Shown: positions 46,601 through 54,099, numbered from the stretch's first letter. The stretch: 64,000 bases of DNA from Symbiodinium kawagutii (GCA_009767595.1 VSDK01010577.1:172245-236244), one strand, 5' to 3'. The notes: generated by a model from the sequence alone, not told the origin. Numbers and translations: made by a program.

Positions 46601-47313
46601 TCGAACGGGAAGAGACCAATTTGAAGAGATGACTGTGATCTTTGCTTCGCCTGAGTGTCATGGACCAGCATTTCTGGAAGCCACCCTTATACATCATTTT
46701 CTTGGCAACTCGTTTGAAAATTATATAAGGTTGATAGGTTCTCGCTGTTGTCGTCGCATTGTGTGGTCTGTGAATGTTCTTATGCTTGCACTGTTTAAAT
46801 TTTGATTGTGATATATTGTTGATTTGTGTTATTTCACCGGGGTTGTTGCTGATATTGTTCTGGTTGCATTGTTCTTAATAATTGTGATGGTGGTGCAATG
46901 TTCTTCTGGTTGCTTCGGTTGCTCTTGTGGTTGCCATTGCTAGTGACTGTTGGCTTTCTATTTATATATATTGTTCATGTTGCTGTTGCTGTTGCTGTGG
47001 TGGTGGTGTTCTTGTTGTAAGCTGTCATATTCTTTTCAAAAAGTTGCTTTGATTTGAGTGGCATTTTGTTGGTTGTGTCCAAACTGGTGGAATCTATATA
47101 TGCAGTACGTTGGTTCTGCATATGTGTTGACAATTTTGCAAGAACAAGTTTATAAATTTGGCAAACTCTGAACGCATGGGTTGCTGAGGCAGTCAGGGGT
47201 GCAGAAATGTGCGGCTGGGCGGTGACACTATGATCCAAGACTCTGCTGACGATGGCCCATTTTTGACTTACATTGTTTACAAATCATACAAAACTCCTCC
47301 ACCCATTCGCTAA
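31282..47313 (+). CDS. Multi-exon gene: methyltransferase-like and GIY-YIG-like protein (whole locus)
   Basis: About 20 coding segments can be followed on the plus strand from ATG 31282 to TAA 47311-47313. Several are bounded by canonical sites (for example AAG|GTACAT at 34879, TATAAG|GTTGAT at 46739, CTCAG| at 46238). Order: N-terminal exons, Lys/Ala and Gly/Arg basic exon, methyltransferase-like domain, a YPPRFG segment, a basic RLRRLCEYKK/GWYSKEDM region, helical exons, GIY-YIG-like end. That these form a single protein is inferred from my memory of similar dinoflagellate proteins. Two adjacent genes, split at about 40-41 kb, remain possible. Some exon junctions are not canonical or could not be placed. 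The sub-entries describe each part. Confidence 0.5.
31834..31907 (+). CDS. Short exon of the cassette gene
   Basis: The frame reads SWEDVRFHPLLIAFKPELKD and ends KFL then TAG. An upstream in-frame stop at about 31828 implies a splice acceptor close to the start. The junctions are not canonical by eye. Composition is coding-like. Confidence 0.4.
32074..32647 (+). CDS. Two exons of the cassette gene (acidic region)
   Basis: After a CTCTCTGATTAG acceptor at 32073 the frame gives QDQIEEYMNKGPNKASSEAG and then MEFQEFKEWIEKENRQG, with an acidic, Ser/Thr-rich tail to about 32365. A second exon from about 32536, after CTATCAG, reads DPYRPGKCKMIELLKQKIAE and continues to a stop at about 32647. The exon ends are not fixed. 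Confidence 0.5.
32650..33550 (+). other. Intron of the cassette gene
   Basis: AT-rich and T-rich, without convincing exon content. It ends at a TTGCAG acceptor at 33551. Confidence 0.45.
33552..33821 (+). CDS. Acidic exon of the cassette gene
   Basis: Runs from the CACATTGCAG acceptor at 33551 to a GGGAG|GTTTGA donor. It encodes SGQNPDLVDTLVMEEPIFLE and a Pro/Glu-rich region ending at KSGMIDLPTMG. Probably disordered; no domain recognised. Confidence 0.55.
33914..34879 (+). CDS. Basic Lys/Ala- and Gly/Arg-rich exon of the cassette gene
   Basis: Starts after ATAGTCAG and ends at AAAG|GTACAT. A run of about a dozen Ala-Lys dipeptides at about 33988-34062 resembles histone H1-like tails. It is followed by an acidic/basic linker and a GRGRGRGGGGSGRGRG tract near 34390-34440. 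The C-terminal third is ordered-looking (SARMVHEYLTHMRECECKTF, YFAFKAMPGSLDTWNKQ). The basic tracts suggest nucleic-acid binding, an inference from composition only. The antisense frames here are shadows. Confidence 0.7.
35192..36828 (+). CDS. Group of short exons of the cassette gene
   Basis: Coding patches on the plus strand: about 35192-35365 after TTTATTCAG (LLNCSIRLAKAKWCNEQHQD, QQIAILKYNGQRALQ); about 35893-35995 after CTTCAG (ADLPSAAQAMGLKRGRAWAV); about 36314-36390 (MSRRAVDELVWRLKHFGVPK, donor GAAG|GTTAAG); about 36731-36828 after CTCTGCAG (VFVFAVLLTIWCEPNLETPI). Another patch at 35636-35690 (TLAYQIEEILQKRFG) is likely. The patches are separated by AT-rich intron-like DNA. No domain recognised. 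Confidence 0.45.
37124..37290 (+). CDS. Methyltransferase-like domain, motif I exon
   Basis: After a GATGCCTAG acceptor the frame reads DTTFDWIEFFAGQAQATRMM and KCAGMRTARLDLLYMEQKNG, then ENPMDLNSCPGF. The EFFAGQAQATRMMKCAGM pattern matches the cofactor-binding motif I of DNA cytosine-5 methyltransferases (D-x-F-A-G-x-G-G...AG). The following RLDLLY is where the family's acidic residue contacts the cofactor. This is an assignment by motif, not by alignment. Confidence 0.55.
37580..37715 (+). CDS. Possible exon of the methyltransferase-like domain
   Basis: From about GGACAGGTC to an AAAG|GTATAG donor the frame reads QVIKVKFTMMLVSKNLAMGP and RASMGIHTYVEGLPHTK. The donor is good. Whether it is an exon or a chance frame is unclear. 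Confidence 0.3.
38209..38400 (+). CDS. Methyltransferase-like domain, catalytic-loop exon
   Basis: After a CTACTTAG acceptor the frame reads LGILALLRGNHDAGFLVHLG and LKCSSWVPVNRGTSSRAP, then SSNCMASRSF. KCSSW lies where cytosine methyltransferases carry the catalytic PCQ loop (motif IV), but the Pro-Cys pair is absent. If the fold is right, the catalytic cysteine is displaced or the activity differs. Confidence 0.55.
38551..38800 (+). CDS. Methyltransferase-like domain, LLEQP exon
   Basis: After a TTCTTAG acceptor the frame reads SILLVVLAICLNATFLLEQP followed by HNSVLDFYPRWRWL. LLEQP is at the position of the ENV/ENP motif VI of cytosine methyltransferases. The frame continues into a Pro-rich linker and stops at about 38803. 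Confidence 0.6.
39129..39375 (+). CDS. Exon following the methyltransferase-like core
   Basis: The frame VCKVFWWMIHYGSETPKRLF, GLSNSRHCFRLNMGKLVGWR and KTCDQYVNKDGKKCYKGSKT is continuous. FWWMxHYGSxTPKR resembles the segment that follows LLEQP in related dinoflagellate proteins as I remember them. Rich in Lys/Arg. Confidence 0.6.
39677..39934 (+). CDS. YPPRFG exon
   Basis: The frame HYPPRFGLKLVDLYHDMVTE continues through MSFDLDDPWASWSEANITDV and HYLRGSTKLDIPASFRPLLP to a stop at 39932-39934. It is an acidic, ordered-looking segment. If the gene continues to 47 kb, a donor must precede the stop. Confidence 0.55.
   Translation, partial: RHYPPRFGLKLVDLYHDMVTEKRGCPPLPETVPSAEETFASMSFDLDDPWASWSEANITDVCHYLRGSTKLDIPASFRPLLPNRL
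40080..40280. repeat. Middle repeat cluster of the cassette
   Basis: Repeated CGTAATTTACCCGTAAA and CGTAAATGACCGTAA words, a palindrome TTTACCAGGTAAA, and a TACCTGGGAAAA word shared with the clusters at 30.6 and 49.7 kb. It lies roughly midway between them. Confidence 0.65.
40290..41385 (+). other. Intron-like region of the cassette
   Basis: A plus frame at about 40690-40860 (NTVESMASRGWSTSELLEGL) and a short one at 41207-41272 (MDASAELEAPQAARPVVPW) may be exons, but support is weak. Confidence 0.3.
41394..41638 (+). CDS. Exon of the cassette gene (charged linker)
   Basis: Runs from a CATCTCAG acceptor to a GAGAG|GTACCT donor. It encodes VAHMLISEATPQRHGKREKE, then acidic and Pro-rich sequence with a basic patch PTPKRPRSPSPENDQPSKK that could act as a nuclear localisation signal. 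Confidence 0.6.
41821..43262 (+). CDS. Exons with RLRRLCEYKK and GWYSKEDM region
   Basis: Four coding patches. About 41821-42050: DPMVRVVKMFEAGKMDAVTA, then Ala/Pro-rich. About 42232-42400: KRKANLKARLRRLCEYKKHD, VPVWVHEMWEKGDKMELAER. About 42494-42620 after GGCGCAG: EAFVKQCELIKIKKDSKKNK and MGWYSKEDMHKVLCWN. About 43143-43262: RRNRYGGEEEYWVSVRETGS. The chain is basic and alpha-helical in look. It matches, from memory, a conserved unit in dinoflagellate predicted proteins of unknown function. Introns between are AT-rich. Confidence 0.55.
44069..44780 (+). CDS. Helical exons of the cassette gene
   Basis: Coding patches: about 44069-44180 after CTGCAG (DNSQAAIEVNTDRIDQQNLR); about 44240-44390 after AAACTGCAG (ADLALVTSMEANGQKQTFKK, ILQKCAKIRGLIGDLKRNYD); about 44487-44600 (VNSAAAAKPRSVTLLEADLK, GVYTKASDHLAKGEGE); about 44690-44770 after TTGACAG (DVFKGPLPGLRWVNKSEEVM). 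Heptad-like spacing suggests coiled coil. Confidence 0.5.
44790..46238 (+). other. Mostly intronic part of the cassette
   Basis: No convincing exon was fixed. Short acidic patches such as ETQEETVEEELLDL near 46080 may be coding. Confidence 0.3.
46239..46739 (+). CDS. GIY-YIG-like domain exon
   Basis: Runs from a TTTGACCTCAG acceptor to a TATAAG|GTTGAT donor. After a linker with PTPVRSKRMKINWMDHDD the frame reads YPMIYKFGITRCAHTRWHHS, then QFEEMTVIFASPECHGPAFL and EATLIHHFLGNSFENYIR. MIYKFGIT...R matches the core strand and Arg helix of GIY-YIG nucleases (T5orf172/MUG113 type), and the Glu in LEATLIHHF matches their metal-binding Glu. The first strand (GxxYIG) is modified, so catalysis is uncertain. 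It ends mid-domain and continues in the next exon. Confidence 0.6.
47193..47313 (+). CDS. Last exon of the cassette gene
   Basis: After a GCTGAGGCAG acceptor the frame reads QGCRNVRLGGDTMIQDSADD, then GPFLTYIVYKSYKTPPPIR and TAA. The GCRN...GGDT...YIVYKS pattern is the expected C-terminal end of the GIY-YIG-like protein as I remember its relatives, so the 46239-46739 exon joins here across an intron of about 450 bp. Confidence 0.6.
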
Positions 47314-47579
47314 GCCATTGGTAGCAAATGGGAATGGACTCTGGTGCATTTCACCCAACTTGTTTGCAATTCAATTGCATTGCCAAAAAGGCAAATTCAA
47401 TATGTTCATTGGGGTAGTCATGCAGCAAAAAAATGCGCTTGCCAATGCATTGGGTGGACTCTTGAACTCGCAGCGATGAGATTGTTGTATGTAAGATTGT
47501 TATGTGGGTGTTGTGGTGGGATGTCCGGTAGGGGTACTTTGATTTGGTTTCTAAATCGCTGGCTAGTAACTAGCAAGTT

Positions 47580-49373
47580 TTGCAAATCTTGCACATCTCT
47601 TATGCCTGGTTAGTCACAACTTGGTTGTTGGGTAGTTTGCCTCTGCGGTGTGTTTCCGAGGCCAGCTGCCGGTCCCAGATCTCTACAGCCCGAGCTGTGG
47701 CCTCTGAGATGGGCCCAGCAATGGCTAGGTCATCTGGGGTTCAATCTTGGGCTCAGGTGGACTTGACCAAGTCGGAGAAGGGAGTGCAACGTGTGATAGA
47801 AAAACAAAAAACAAAACTTGACTTAGAGTTGAGTGACATCAATGTTGGTGGCATCACGATCCCATGGATTTCGCCAAAAACTTGGCTGGAGTTTTTCATC
47901 AGGATGGGCTTGTGGCATAGGCTGGCTGGTTTAGATTTTGAGAGAAAAGCTGATGCTGGATCGGTGTGGGAACGTTTCTGGAACTGCTACGAGCAGCTCT
48001 ACCCTCACCATCAAATCTTTGATGCTCCGTTTGACAGAAGGCGTACCGCTGCTGTTTACATACATGGCGATGAGGGAAGAACCCTCAAGAAGGGGGGGAT
48101 TCTTATCACCAGCATCCAGAGTTGCTTAGGAGCCGGCTTTGACAAGAAGCGCTTGAAACGCACCATCGATGGATCCTACAAACTCCAAGTGAACTACCAG
48201 GGACACACGTTCACAAATCGATACGTGTGTTCGATTTTACCGAAAACATCATATGAAAAAAAACCAGAGGTCATGCACGAGATGATGGAAGCTCTGGGAA
48301 AGAGCTTGGCTGATCTTTTTTCAAGTGGCGTTGATGGTGGTGATGGGTACACTTACAGACTGTGTGCCATAGCCACCAAAGGTGATTGGCCCTATCTAGT
48401 GAAGGTAGGACATTTGATGAGAAATTTTTCAACAACTGTAAAGCGCGGAAACCAGAAACATTCCCCGAAGGGAATATGTCACCTATGTCTCGCTGGAACC
48501 ACTCAGTTTCCATACGAAGAGATTGGCGAATTGCATCCAACATGGGAAGCTACTATGGGAACACGGGAGCCTTGGTTTCAATTTCCAAAATACCTCCGGC
48601 ACCTACCCTTGGACAATGCGCACCCTGCCACACACTTCCAGGGAGATCCGTGGCACACGATTCACCTTGGAATAGGCAGAGGTTTTGTCACTTCAACCAC
48701 CTGCTTGGCACTTCAGTTTGTGCCCATGCGGCTTGTCGAGGAGAAGTGGCAGTGGCTGACAGATCACTTCTTGAAGTTTTGCCGTGATGAGAAATATCAA
48801 CCTCACATATCAAAAATCACCCCAGGTCTAATGGGGTATTCAGACTCAGGGGGACCCAATGGCATGTGGCACAAAGGTGCCTTGACAACGACGTTGTTGA
48901 AATGGCTCGAAAAGCTGTTACCAGATTTGCCAATACCACCTGGACATGCGCTTGAAAAAGCTCTAGACGGAACAAAGAAGCTGAACACACTGTTTTCATT
49001 CATGTTCAATTCTGGGTATTTTTTGGATCGCAACGAGGGTCTCTTTTGCAGTCATCTCGGGAGGTCATGGCTGGTGATTTACCGGGAGCTTGCAGAGTTG
49101 ACTTATGCTCAGGGATGGGCTATGTATCCTCTGCTACCAAAGGCACATGCTTTTGAGCACATGATCTTGCGTATGGCCAGAGAATGTCAGACATGCAATT
49201 TCACACAGAATCCTTTGGTCGTCGGCTGCCAAGCCGACGAGGATCTCGTCGGCAGAATAGCGAGACTATCACGTCGAGTGCATATCCGAACTGTCATTGA
49301 ACAGACTTTCCATCGCTACTTAACCCAAGCTTACTCAGTATGGGTTGGTGTTGGCATGATCAAGCATGGGTGA
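47580..49373 (+). CDS. Putative RNase H-like transposase or unknown dinoflagellate protein
   Basis: One frame of 597 codons. The first ATG that looks plausible is at 47709 (MGPAMARSSGVQSWAQVDL), giving 554 residues, but coding composition starts earlier (ISTARAVASE at about 47685), so an upstream exon is likely. Motifs: VYIHGDEGRTLKKGG with Asp codon at 48069, a CHLCLAG cysteine pair at about 48477, FQGDPWHTIHLGIGR with Asp codon at 48645, and CQADEDLVGRIARLSRR near 49230. The order Asp, Cys-His cluster, Asp, acidic C-terminal motif is compatible with a DDE/D transposase fold. That is inference; I cannot name a family. It is adjacent to and in the same direction as the methyltransferase-like gene, and 300-400 bp before the right boundary cluster. 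Confidence 0.75.
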   Translation: MQILHISYAWLVTTWLLGSLPLRCVSEASCRSQISTARAVASEMGPAMARSSGVQSWAQVDLTKSEKGVQRVIEKQKTKLDLELSDINVGGITIPWISPKTWLEFFIRMGLWHRLAGLDFERKADAGSVWERFWNCYEQLYPHHQIFDAPFDRRRTAAVYIHGDEGRTLKKGGILITSIQSCLGAGFDKKRLKRTIDGSYKLQVNYQGHTFTNRYVCSILPKTSYEKKPEVMHEMMEALGKSLADLFSSGVDGGDGYTYRLCAIATKGDWPYLVKVGHLMRNFSTTVKRGNQKHSPKGICHLCLAGTTQFPYEEIGELHPTWEATMGTREPWFQFPKYLRHLPLDNAHPATHFQGDPWHTIHLGIGRGFVTSTTCLALQFVPMRLVEEKWQWLTDHFLKFCRDEKYQPHISKITPGLMGYSDSGGPNGMWHKGALTTTLLKWLEKLLPDLPIPPGHALEKALDGTKKLNTLFSFMFNSGYFLDRNEGLFCSHLGRSWLVIYRELAELTYAQGWAMYPLLPKAHAFEHMILRMARECQTCNFTQNPLVVGCQADEDLVGRIARLSRRVHIRTVIEQTFHRYLTQAYSVWVGVGMIKHG

Positions 49374-49379
49374 GCAGAA

Positions 49380-49662
49380 GAAAACCGAGAAAAAGGATTC
49401 AGTCCTTTACCGTGGGCAGGAAGGAAGGGGTGGGACAGTTGTGGACACATTTGGTTGAACTTAAACGGTTGGCCAAGGAACATTTGGTTTGACATTTAGA
49501 AGTTCAAGGATTGGTCTTTATTTTTATACAATTTCTTTACTTCAGATGTTTGTTCTGAATAGTTCCCAAGATCTTTCAACCAAGGTGTTATAGAGAATAT
49601 TCATACTGACAGAGTTTAACAACACTCAAGATTGGTCCAGCTGGAAGCACACATTTTCATGT
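49380..49662. other. 3' flank of the putative transposase gene
   Basis: No gene. Leads into the right repeat cluster. Confidence 0.5.
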
Positions 49663-49775
49663 ACAAATTTACCTGGGTTTTTCTAGTATACCTGGGTTTC
49701 ACAAAGTTTACCTGGTAAAAAAGCTTTACCTACGAAAAGGCAGGTAAGAGGATCTCTAGGTATATTATATACCTC
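49663..49775. repeat. Right boundary repeat cluster of the 19-kb cassette
   Basis: TTTACCTGGGTTTTTC, TATACCTGGGTTTC and TTTACCTGGTAAA are followed by the hairpin TTACCTACGAAAAGGCAGG and a palindrome AGGTATATTATATACCT at about 49758-49774. The hairpin is outermost, as at the left boundary. Confidence 0.7.
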
Positions 49776-49779
49776 TTAC

Positions 49780-50975
49780 AGGGAACCCTTGCTTACCCTT
49801 CACCATTATCGCATTCACAATCCGTGATGAAGGTATAAGGGTCGTTCGTTCCAAGACCATCACAAATCAAGCGGAACCCCAATGAGTGGCAAGAGCAATG
49901 ATTAACGCCAACAGTGAAATGATAATAGCTAATCAATGACAAGCAATTGCAATACAAATTATTCATAGTTATCAATTATCAATCATTAGGCATTTGCTAG
50001 TACGATCATCAACCTGATCATTATATATTGGCTAAACCTGACCATAAACAAATATCTAGTTGATAATAGTTGGCTGGGAATGAAAAGATTATTGCCCATC
50101 TACAGTGAAAGGCATACTAGATGTTAGAATTGATTGAGATTTGCAAATACAAGTATGATGGTGTATACGGCAATAGCAACCCACCAAAAAAAAATGCTTC
50201 ATGTCACGCATTAGTCAAGTCAGTCGGTTGTTGTGAATCATTGACTTGGTTGGCAGCTGAAACTGGCAACTGGATACTGTAAATGTGGTGAATGATTCTA
50301 AATAATGGTGAATGTGCCTATGTTGTTGGCTAAGTGTGCAAGCCAATCGATTATTCCAACTGCGGGTTACCACTCTGTAGCAAGCAGCAAGCTGAGGTGT
50401 ATATACCGAAGACCACTTGGGGACGGAGGCCGACTATTTATGGACCCAAATCTCATGAGGAGGTCCTCAGAAATTCGCTTCAGACCACAAGGATTAAGCA
50501 ACAACTGCTTGAAAGGAAACCATAAGCTGTTTACGATTGGACTGGACATTGTACATGATCTGTTCCTGCTCACCAAAAGGTGATGGGAACCGAGGAGGTC
50601 TGAAGGCTTCAGGGCGCTGGTGAAAGACTCTCGAGGTCAACCACATGGATTAAGTCTGCGGAAATACATATCGTACATGTTCAAATCATGCATGCATAGA
50701 TATGCACATCTATATTGTGTTTGCTTGTCAGAGCACTTCTGCATACCGCAGAAGCCCTCAATCCATGTGTATCCCAAAATATAATTGGATGGCATCGGCA
50801 GGCAAACAGGGAATAGGTACGTGGATGGATACATAGACACAGCTTCACATTCTCCCAGGGGGGCACATTGAATCCTGTCTGGCGAATCCTTTGATTTTGA
50901 CAAAATCTGCTGGATGGTTGGGAGCTCTTCTCAAAATGGAAGCGATGAAGAACTTGACCTGCTTACCCTGCATAC
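49780..50975. other. Stretch without a supported gene
   Basis: A plus-strand frame at 50305-50583 has some coding look (PKTTWGRRPTIYGPKSHEEV in one reading) but no recognised motif. Confidence 0.3.
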
Positions 50976-50979
50976 TGGA

Positions 50980-51095
50980 TGCTACAACTGCTACTACTAC
51001 CATCACTCTACCAACAACACCACTGCCACTACTACTGCCACTACTACTGCTACTACTACTGCTGCTTCTACTACTGCTACCACCACTCACTACTT
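50980..51095. repeat. (ACT)n-rich microsatellite
   Basis: Interrupted ACT/GCT triplets. They open false poly-Thr, poly-Leu and poly-Ser frames. Confidence 0.85.
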
Positions 51096-51099
51096 TTGC

Positions 51100-52320
51100 C
51101 AACAAGAATCCACAAACGCAGCTAGCATAAGCTCTACCAGCCACCATGGGGTGGATCGGCGCACATCGGCCCCGCCTATTGCCACAGCATCCGGCGATAG
51201 CAATCCAGCATGCCCGGCATGCCCTTGATAACAAAGAAGTTCCAGGGTCATTTGCCATCCTGAGAGGAGTCGAGTTCTCTGGCATTGCTGCACTATCGAA
51301 GTATTTGTGGAGGGTCAATCTTTGTTGGTTCTTACTAGTTTGGTTCCTTAGCATCATAGTATGCCTTTTTTGCCAAATTTAGTAATAGTTGTAATGGCAT
51401 ACAATACCATGTTTGTTTTTGCCATTTATCTCTTCACTGGTCTGTATTGTATTCAGTAATTAGCGCGTGTGTGCACATACACGTCAATGCAGCACTGTTT
51501 TCTGTTGCAGATCTCTGTCCATCACCCATTTACCCTTTGAATTGGATACCTGATTGCATGGGATCAAAAATGCTGAGCGCATGGTGCTTTTCATCCATTC
51601 ATCCATTGCATTCGTAATTCATTCATCCACTGCTTATCATCCATTGAACACCTTAATTACTCATCATCCATTCATCCATTGTATTCACGCACTTACGCAT
51701 CATGTGTCAAGGCACCAAAGCAAGTCATCCGAAGACTGAGGGTTTCCAGCTCTGAAGTGTATAGGAAGAAACAGCCAATTAACGATCACAATCAAGTGAC
51801 ATTACTAAGACCAGGGAGAAAAGAACAACCACCCGGCCCAAAAGGCCTATCTATGCCAATATCTACTAGTTAACTGACCTACCATATAGTTTACTGTACA
51901 GTACAGGATATCCTGCTGATTCGTAGCATAGAATCCTGATCAGGGGATGGTCAGCTAGCGGATGGCTGGACCGTCTAACCACAGACCGAATCCACTGCCG
52001 CAACCCACGAATTGGATACAGCTGGTGGCAAGTAGTTATCAAGACGAAAGACATCAAATGACCGTGTCCATCTGATGATTGCCAAAGCACTTGCAAATGA
52101 CCACTTGCTAACGTGATCTGACGTGCCAATAAGAAAGTTCATGTAGCAACCCAAACCGGTACTTGCACATTGCTGCCCTTCTGTGCGGGGAAACTCCGTC
52201 TCTCCCTAATACAAACATTTTATGCGCAAAACTACTTTCTGAACCACACACTACGAGTACCCTCAAAATCAATCCCTGAATCGTGTACGCCTTTAGGCGC
52301 CCTGCTACATGGCGCACAGT
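51100..52320. other. Stretch without a supported gene
   Basis: GC-rich patch at 51140-51230 is unassigned. CATCCATTCATCCATTG-type simple repeat at 51590-51685. Confidence 0.4.
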
Positions 52321-52324
52321 TTCT

Positions 52325-53585
52325 CGTTTACTTCTTGGCGGCTGCGGCATCTCAATTTTCCACACAGCTACAGCTACAGAGCGAATTTTGGAACCTACCT
52401 GATGCCAGCCTGCAGCTGCACTTGCACCGTCTCCAGGCGAGAGAACAACCCAGATTTTTGTAGATGCGCAGCTGTTGTCCAACCTGATGGCTTCGAGGTA
52501 CAGCGCAGCTGGACTTGAACCGTCTCCTCTGCAGAGAGCCTGCTGCCCAGGTTTTGGTAGGCAAGTGCCCAAGTTGTTGTCCAACTTGATGGCTTCCAAG
52601 TTCAGCTCCGGCCCAGTCTGCAGCTGCACTTGCATTGTCTCCACCCAGTGCGTAGCCCATGGTAGGCATGACCGTCCGCGGGCTTCACCTCGATGACCTT
52701 CACCCCCAAGAGCTTAGGATGCCATACTGGACCTTGTTCTGGATCAACTGGTCGGTGCCACTTCCCTTAAGATCTCCGCAATCTGATGACTGCTCTGAGT
52801 CACACCGATTTTCTCAGCTTGGTCGTAGATTGAAACTAACCAAACATCGCGCCAAAAAGGCTGCCTCCAAAGCAATTGCAGCCTTTCAGCCTCGACCGTT
52901 CGGCATCAAGTGGCCATCGTCTGCAAGAATGTCATGGAAGAGTTCACCGATATTCAGTGAACTCTTCCATGGCATTCTTGGAGACCTCTTTGTCGACAAT
53001 CACCAGGATGCAGCAGTCGGCTTTGCCTCTGTTCTGGTCCTTGACAGAATTTCCGATAGCACCACTGAGGGCAGTATTGAAACGAACATCAGGCTGCGGC
53101 AAATCCAGACCTTGTTTGTTCCTGAAGTTGTCTATGGTGGGGTTTTAGTTGTTCACTAGAACCTCCGTTTTCGAGTTCCACTCGTGGGGTCCCTTCATTG
53201 TGGCATAGATTCCCAAACCAAAATAGCTGTCTTTGTTGTTTTCATCCAGTGGAGCCAGGAGCTTAGGATTTTCCAGGCTCATATTTTTGTTGCAAGGCAT
53301 TCTGAGGAGTGCAATGAAATAGGACTCGATCTCCTTCACGCAAACCTTGATGTCCTGCATCTTCTCTGAAATCAATTGCACATGGCTCATGACCACATTC
53401 TGCTGCCAGTGGCATCATGTTTGATGGTCAAAGCATCTACGTCAGTACAGCCCTGCACGTTCGGCCGGGCTCCTTGGAAGTACTCCTAGCTGCTGAAAAA
53501 ACCCTCTGGTAATGCAGCGCTGCTCGTGGTGACTCCACCTGACTCCCTCTGTGGCTCTGGTGACGCCGTGTTTCCCATTGTGAAT
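52325..53585 (-). pseudogene. Broken copy 2 of the TPR/ART-like gene
   Basis: The minus strand matches the intact gene at 56574-58859. N-terminal sequence lies near 53500 (SSAALPEGFFSS in place of SSAPETFFGS), the FGLGIYATMKGPHEWNSKTE segment near 53200, and degenerate repeat units at about 52400-52640 (LYLEAIRLDN, LNLEAIKLDNN). Frames change several times, and only about three decayed units remain. The first ATG after the possible spliced-leader relict would give MGNTASPEPQRESGG ahead of the shared N-terminus, then a stop (FFSS*) about 30 codons on. It is a non-functional duplicate or retrocopy by appearance. Confidence 0.82.
52919..52985. repeat. Hairpin insertion in broken copy 2
   Basis: Arms at 52919-52947 and 52957-52985 pair over 27 of 29 positions around a 9-nt loop. 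Same position and same arm sequence as the hairpin at 728-794 in copy 1; absent at the matching place in the intact gene (about 58300). Confidence 0.9.
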
Positions 53586-53679
53586 CCACGTGAATCTAAC
53601 GCTTGCCGTGACAAGTGAACAGCTTTCTCAGCAGAGTGTGTTGCTTGATGAACTTTGAGACTAGAAGGCACTGCTCCTA

Positions 53680-53696
53680 CTCTTGAGCCATTAATG
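53680..53696 (-). other. Possible relict spliced leader upstream of copy 2
   Basis: The minus strand reads CATTAATGGCTCAAG, against CCATTTTGGCTCAAG for the 3' part of the dinoflagellate spliced leader. Nine terminal bases match exactly, and the rest matches with one gap and few changes. It lies in the right orientation about 100 nt before the first ATG of copy 2. A relict leader in DNA marks a gene that came from a trans-spliced mRNA. Confidence 0.45.
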
Positions 53697-53976
53697 AAAT
53701 ATCGTTGTTCTCGAGTGGGTCACATTTTTGCTCCAGGCAACAGAACGGTTTCATTAACAACCATTACCAATTGGTAGTTATCTCGTTGCTAATCATGGTT
53801 GTAACCTGGTCCATGGTTGTACTTCTCAAAAACGAGTGCAGCAAATCAGTTGTCCTTTGACCAATACTTTTTGGGCAAACTTCTGCGATTGGTGAACCAC
53901 ATCGGTTGGCTAAGCTGGACATATGAAAGAAAAAAAACATGCAACAATTATGAAAGAAGAAAACATGCAACGCTTC

Positions 53977-54080
53977 TGTGGGGGGTTCTTAATATTGGGA
54001 ACCCTCAAAATAGATCATTTATTGTGGTCAGCATGGTAAATATTGAATGATATGGGAACCCCCATCTTGAGACATCACCA
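53977..54080. mobile_element. Family A element
   Basis: Ends TGGGGGGTTCTTAATATTGG and CCATCTTGAGACATCACCA, interior GATATGGGAACCCCC. Confidence 0.65.
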
Positions 54081-54099
54081 TGAGAGGTAAAGGATGACT

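Larger units (their letters stand above)
30568..49775 (+). mobile_element. Candidate large mobile element, about 19 kb
   Basis: The block is bounded by similar clusters of TTTACCTGGG direct repeats plus a TACCTACGAAAAGG hairpin. It contains only plus-strand coding signal, in contrast to the minus-strand genes on both sides. It carries a multi-exon gene with methyltransferase-like and GIY-YIG-like domains and a second gene for a possible transposase. Short elements of families A, B and C, frequent at 2-30 kb and again from 54 kb, are not recognisable inside. From memory, proteins of these families are abundant in dinoflagellate gene sets, as mobile elements would be; this is unverified. No target-site duplication was established, so the ends are approximate. 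The alternative is an ordinary two-gene locus. Confidence 0.45.

Noticed and set aside
50845..51357. 170-codon frame with a poly-Ser centre
   Set aside because: The centre is the ACT microsatellite and the flanks show no motif.
53764..53970. Phe/His-rich minus frame MHVFFFHNCCMFFFFHMSS
   Set aside because: Arises from duplicated GAAAGAAxAAAACATGCAAC-type sequence; no coding support.
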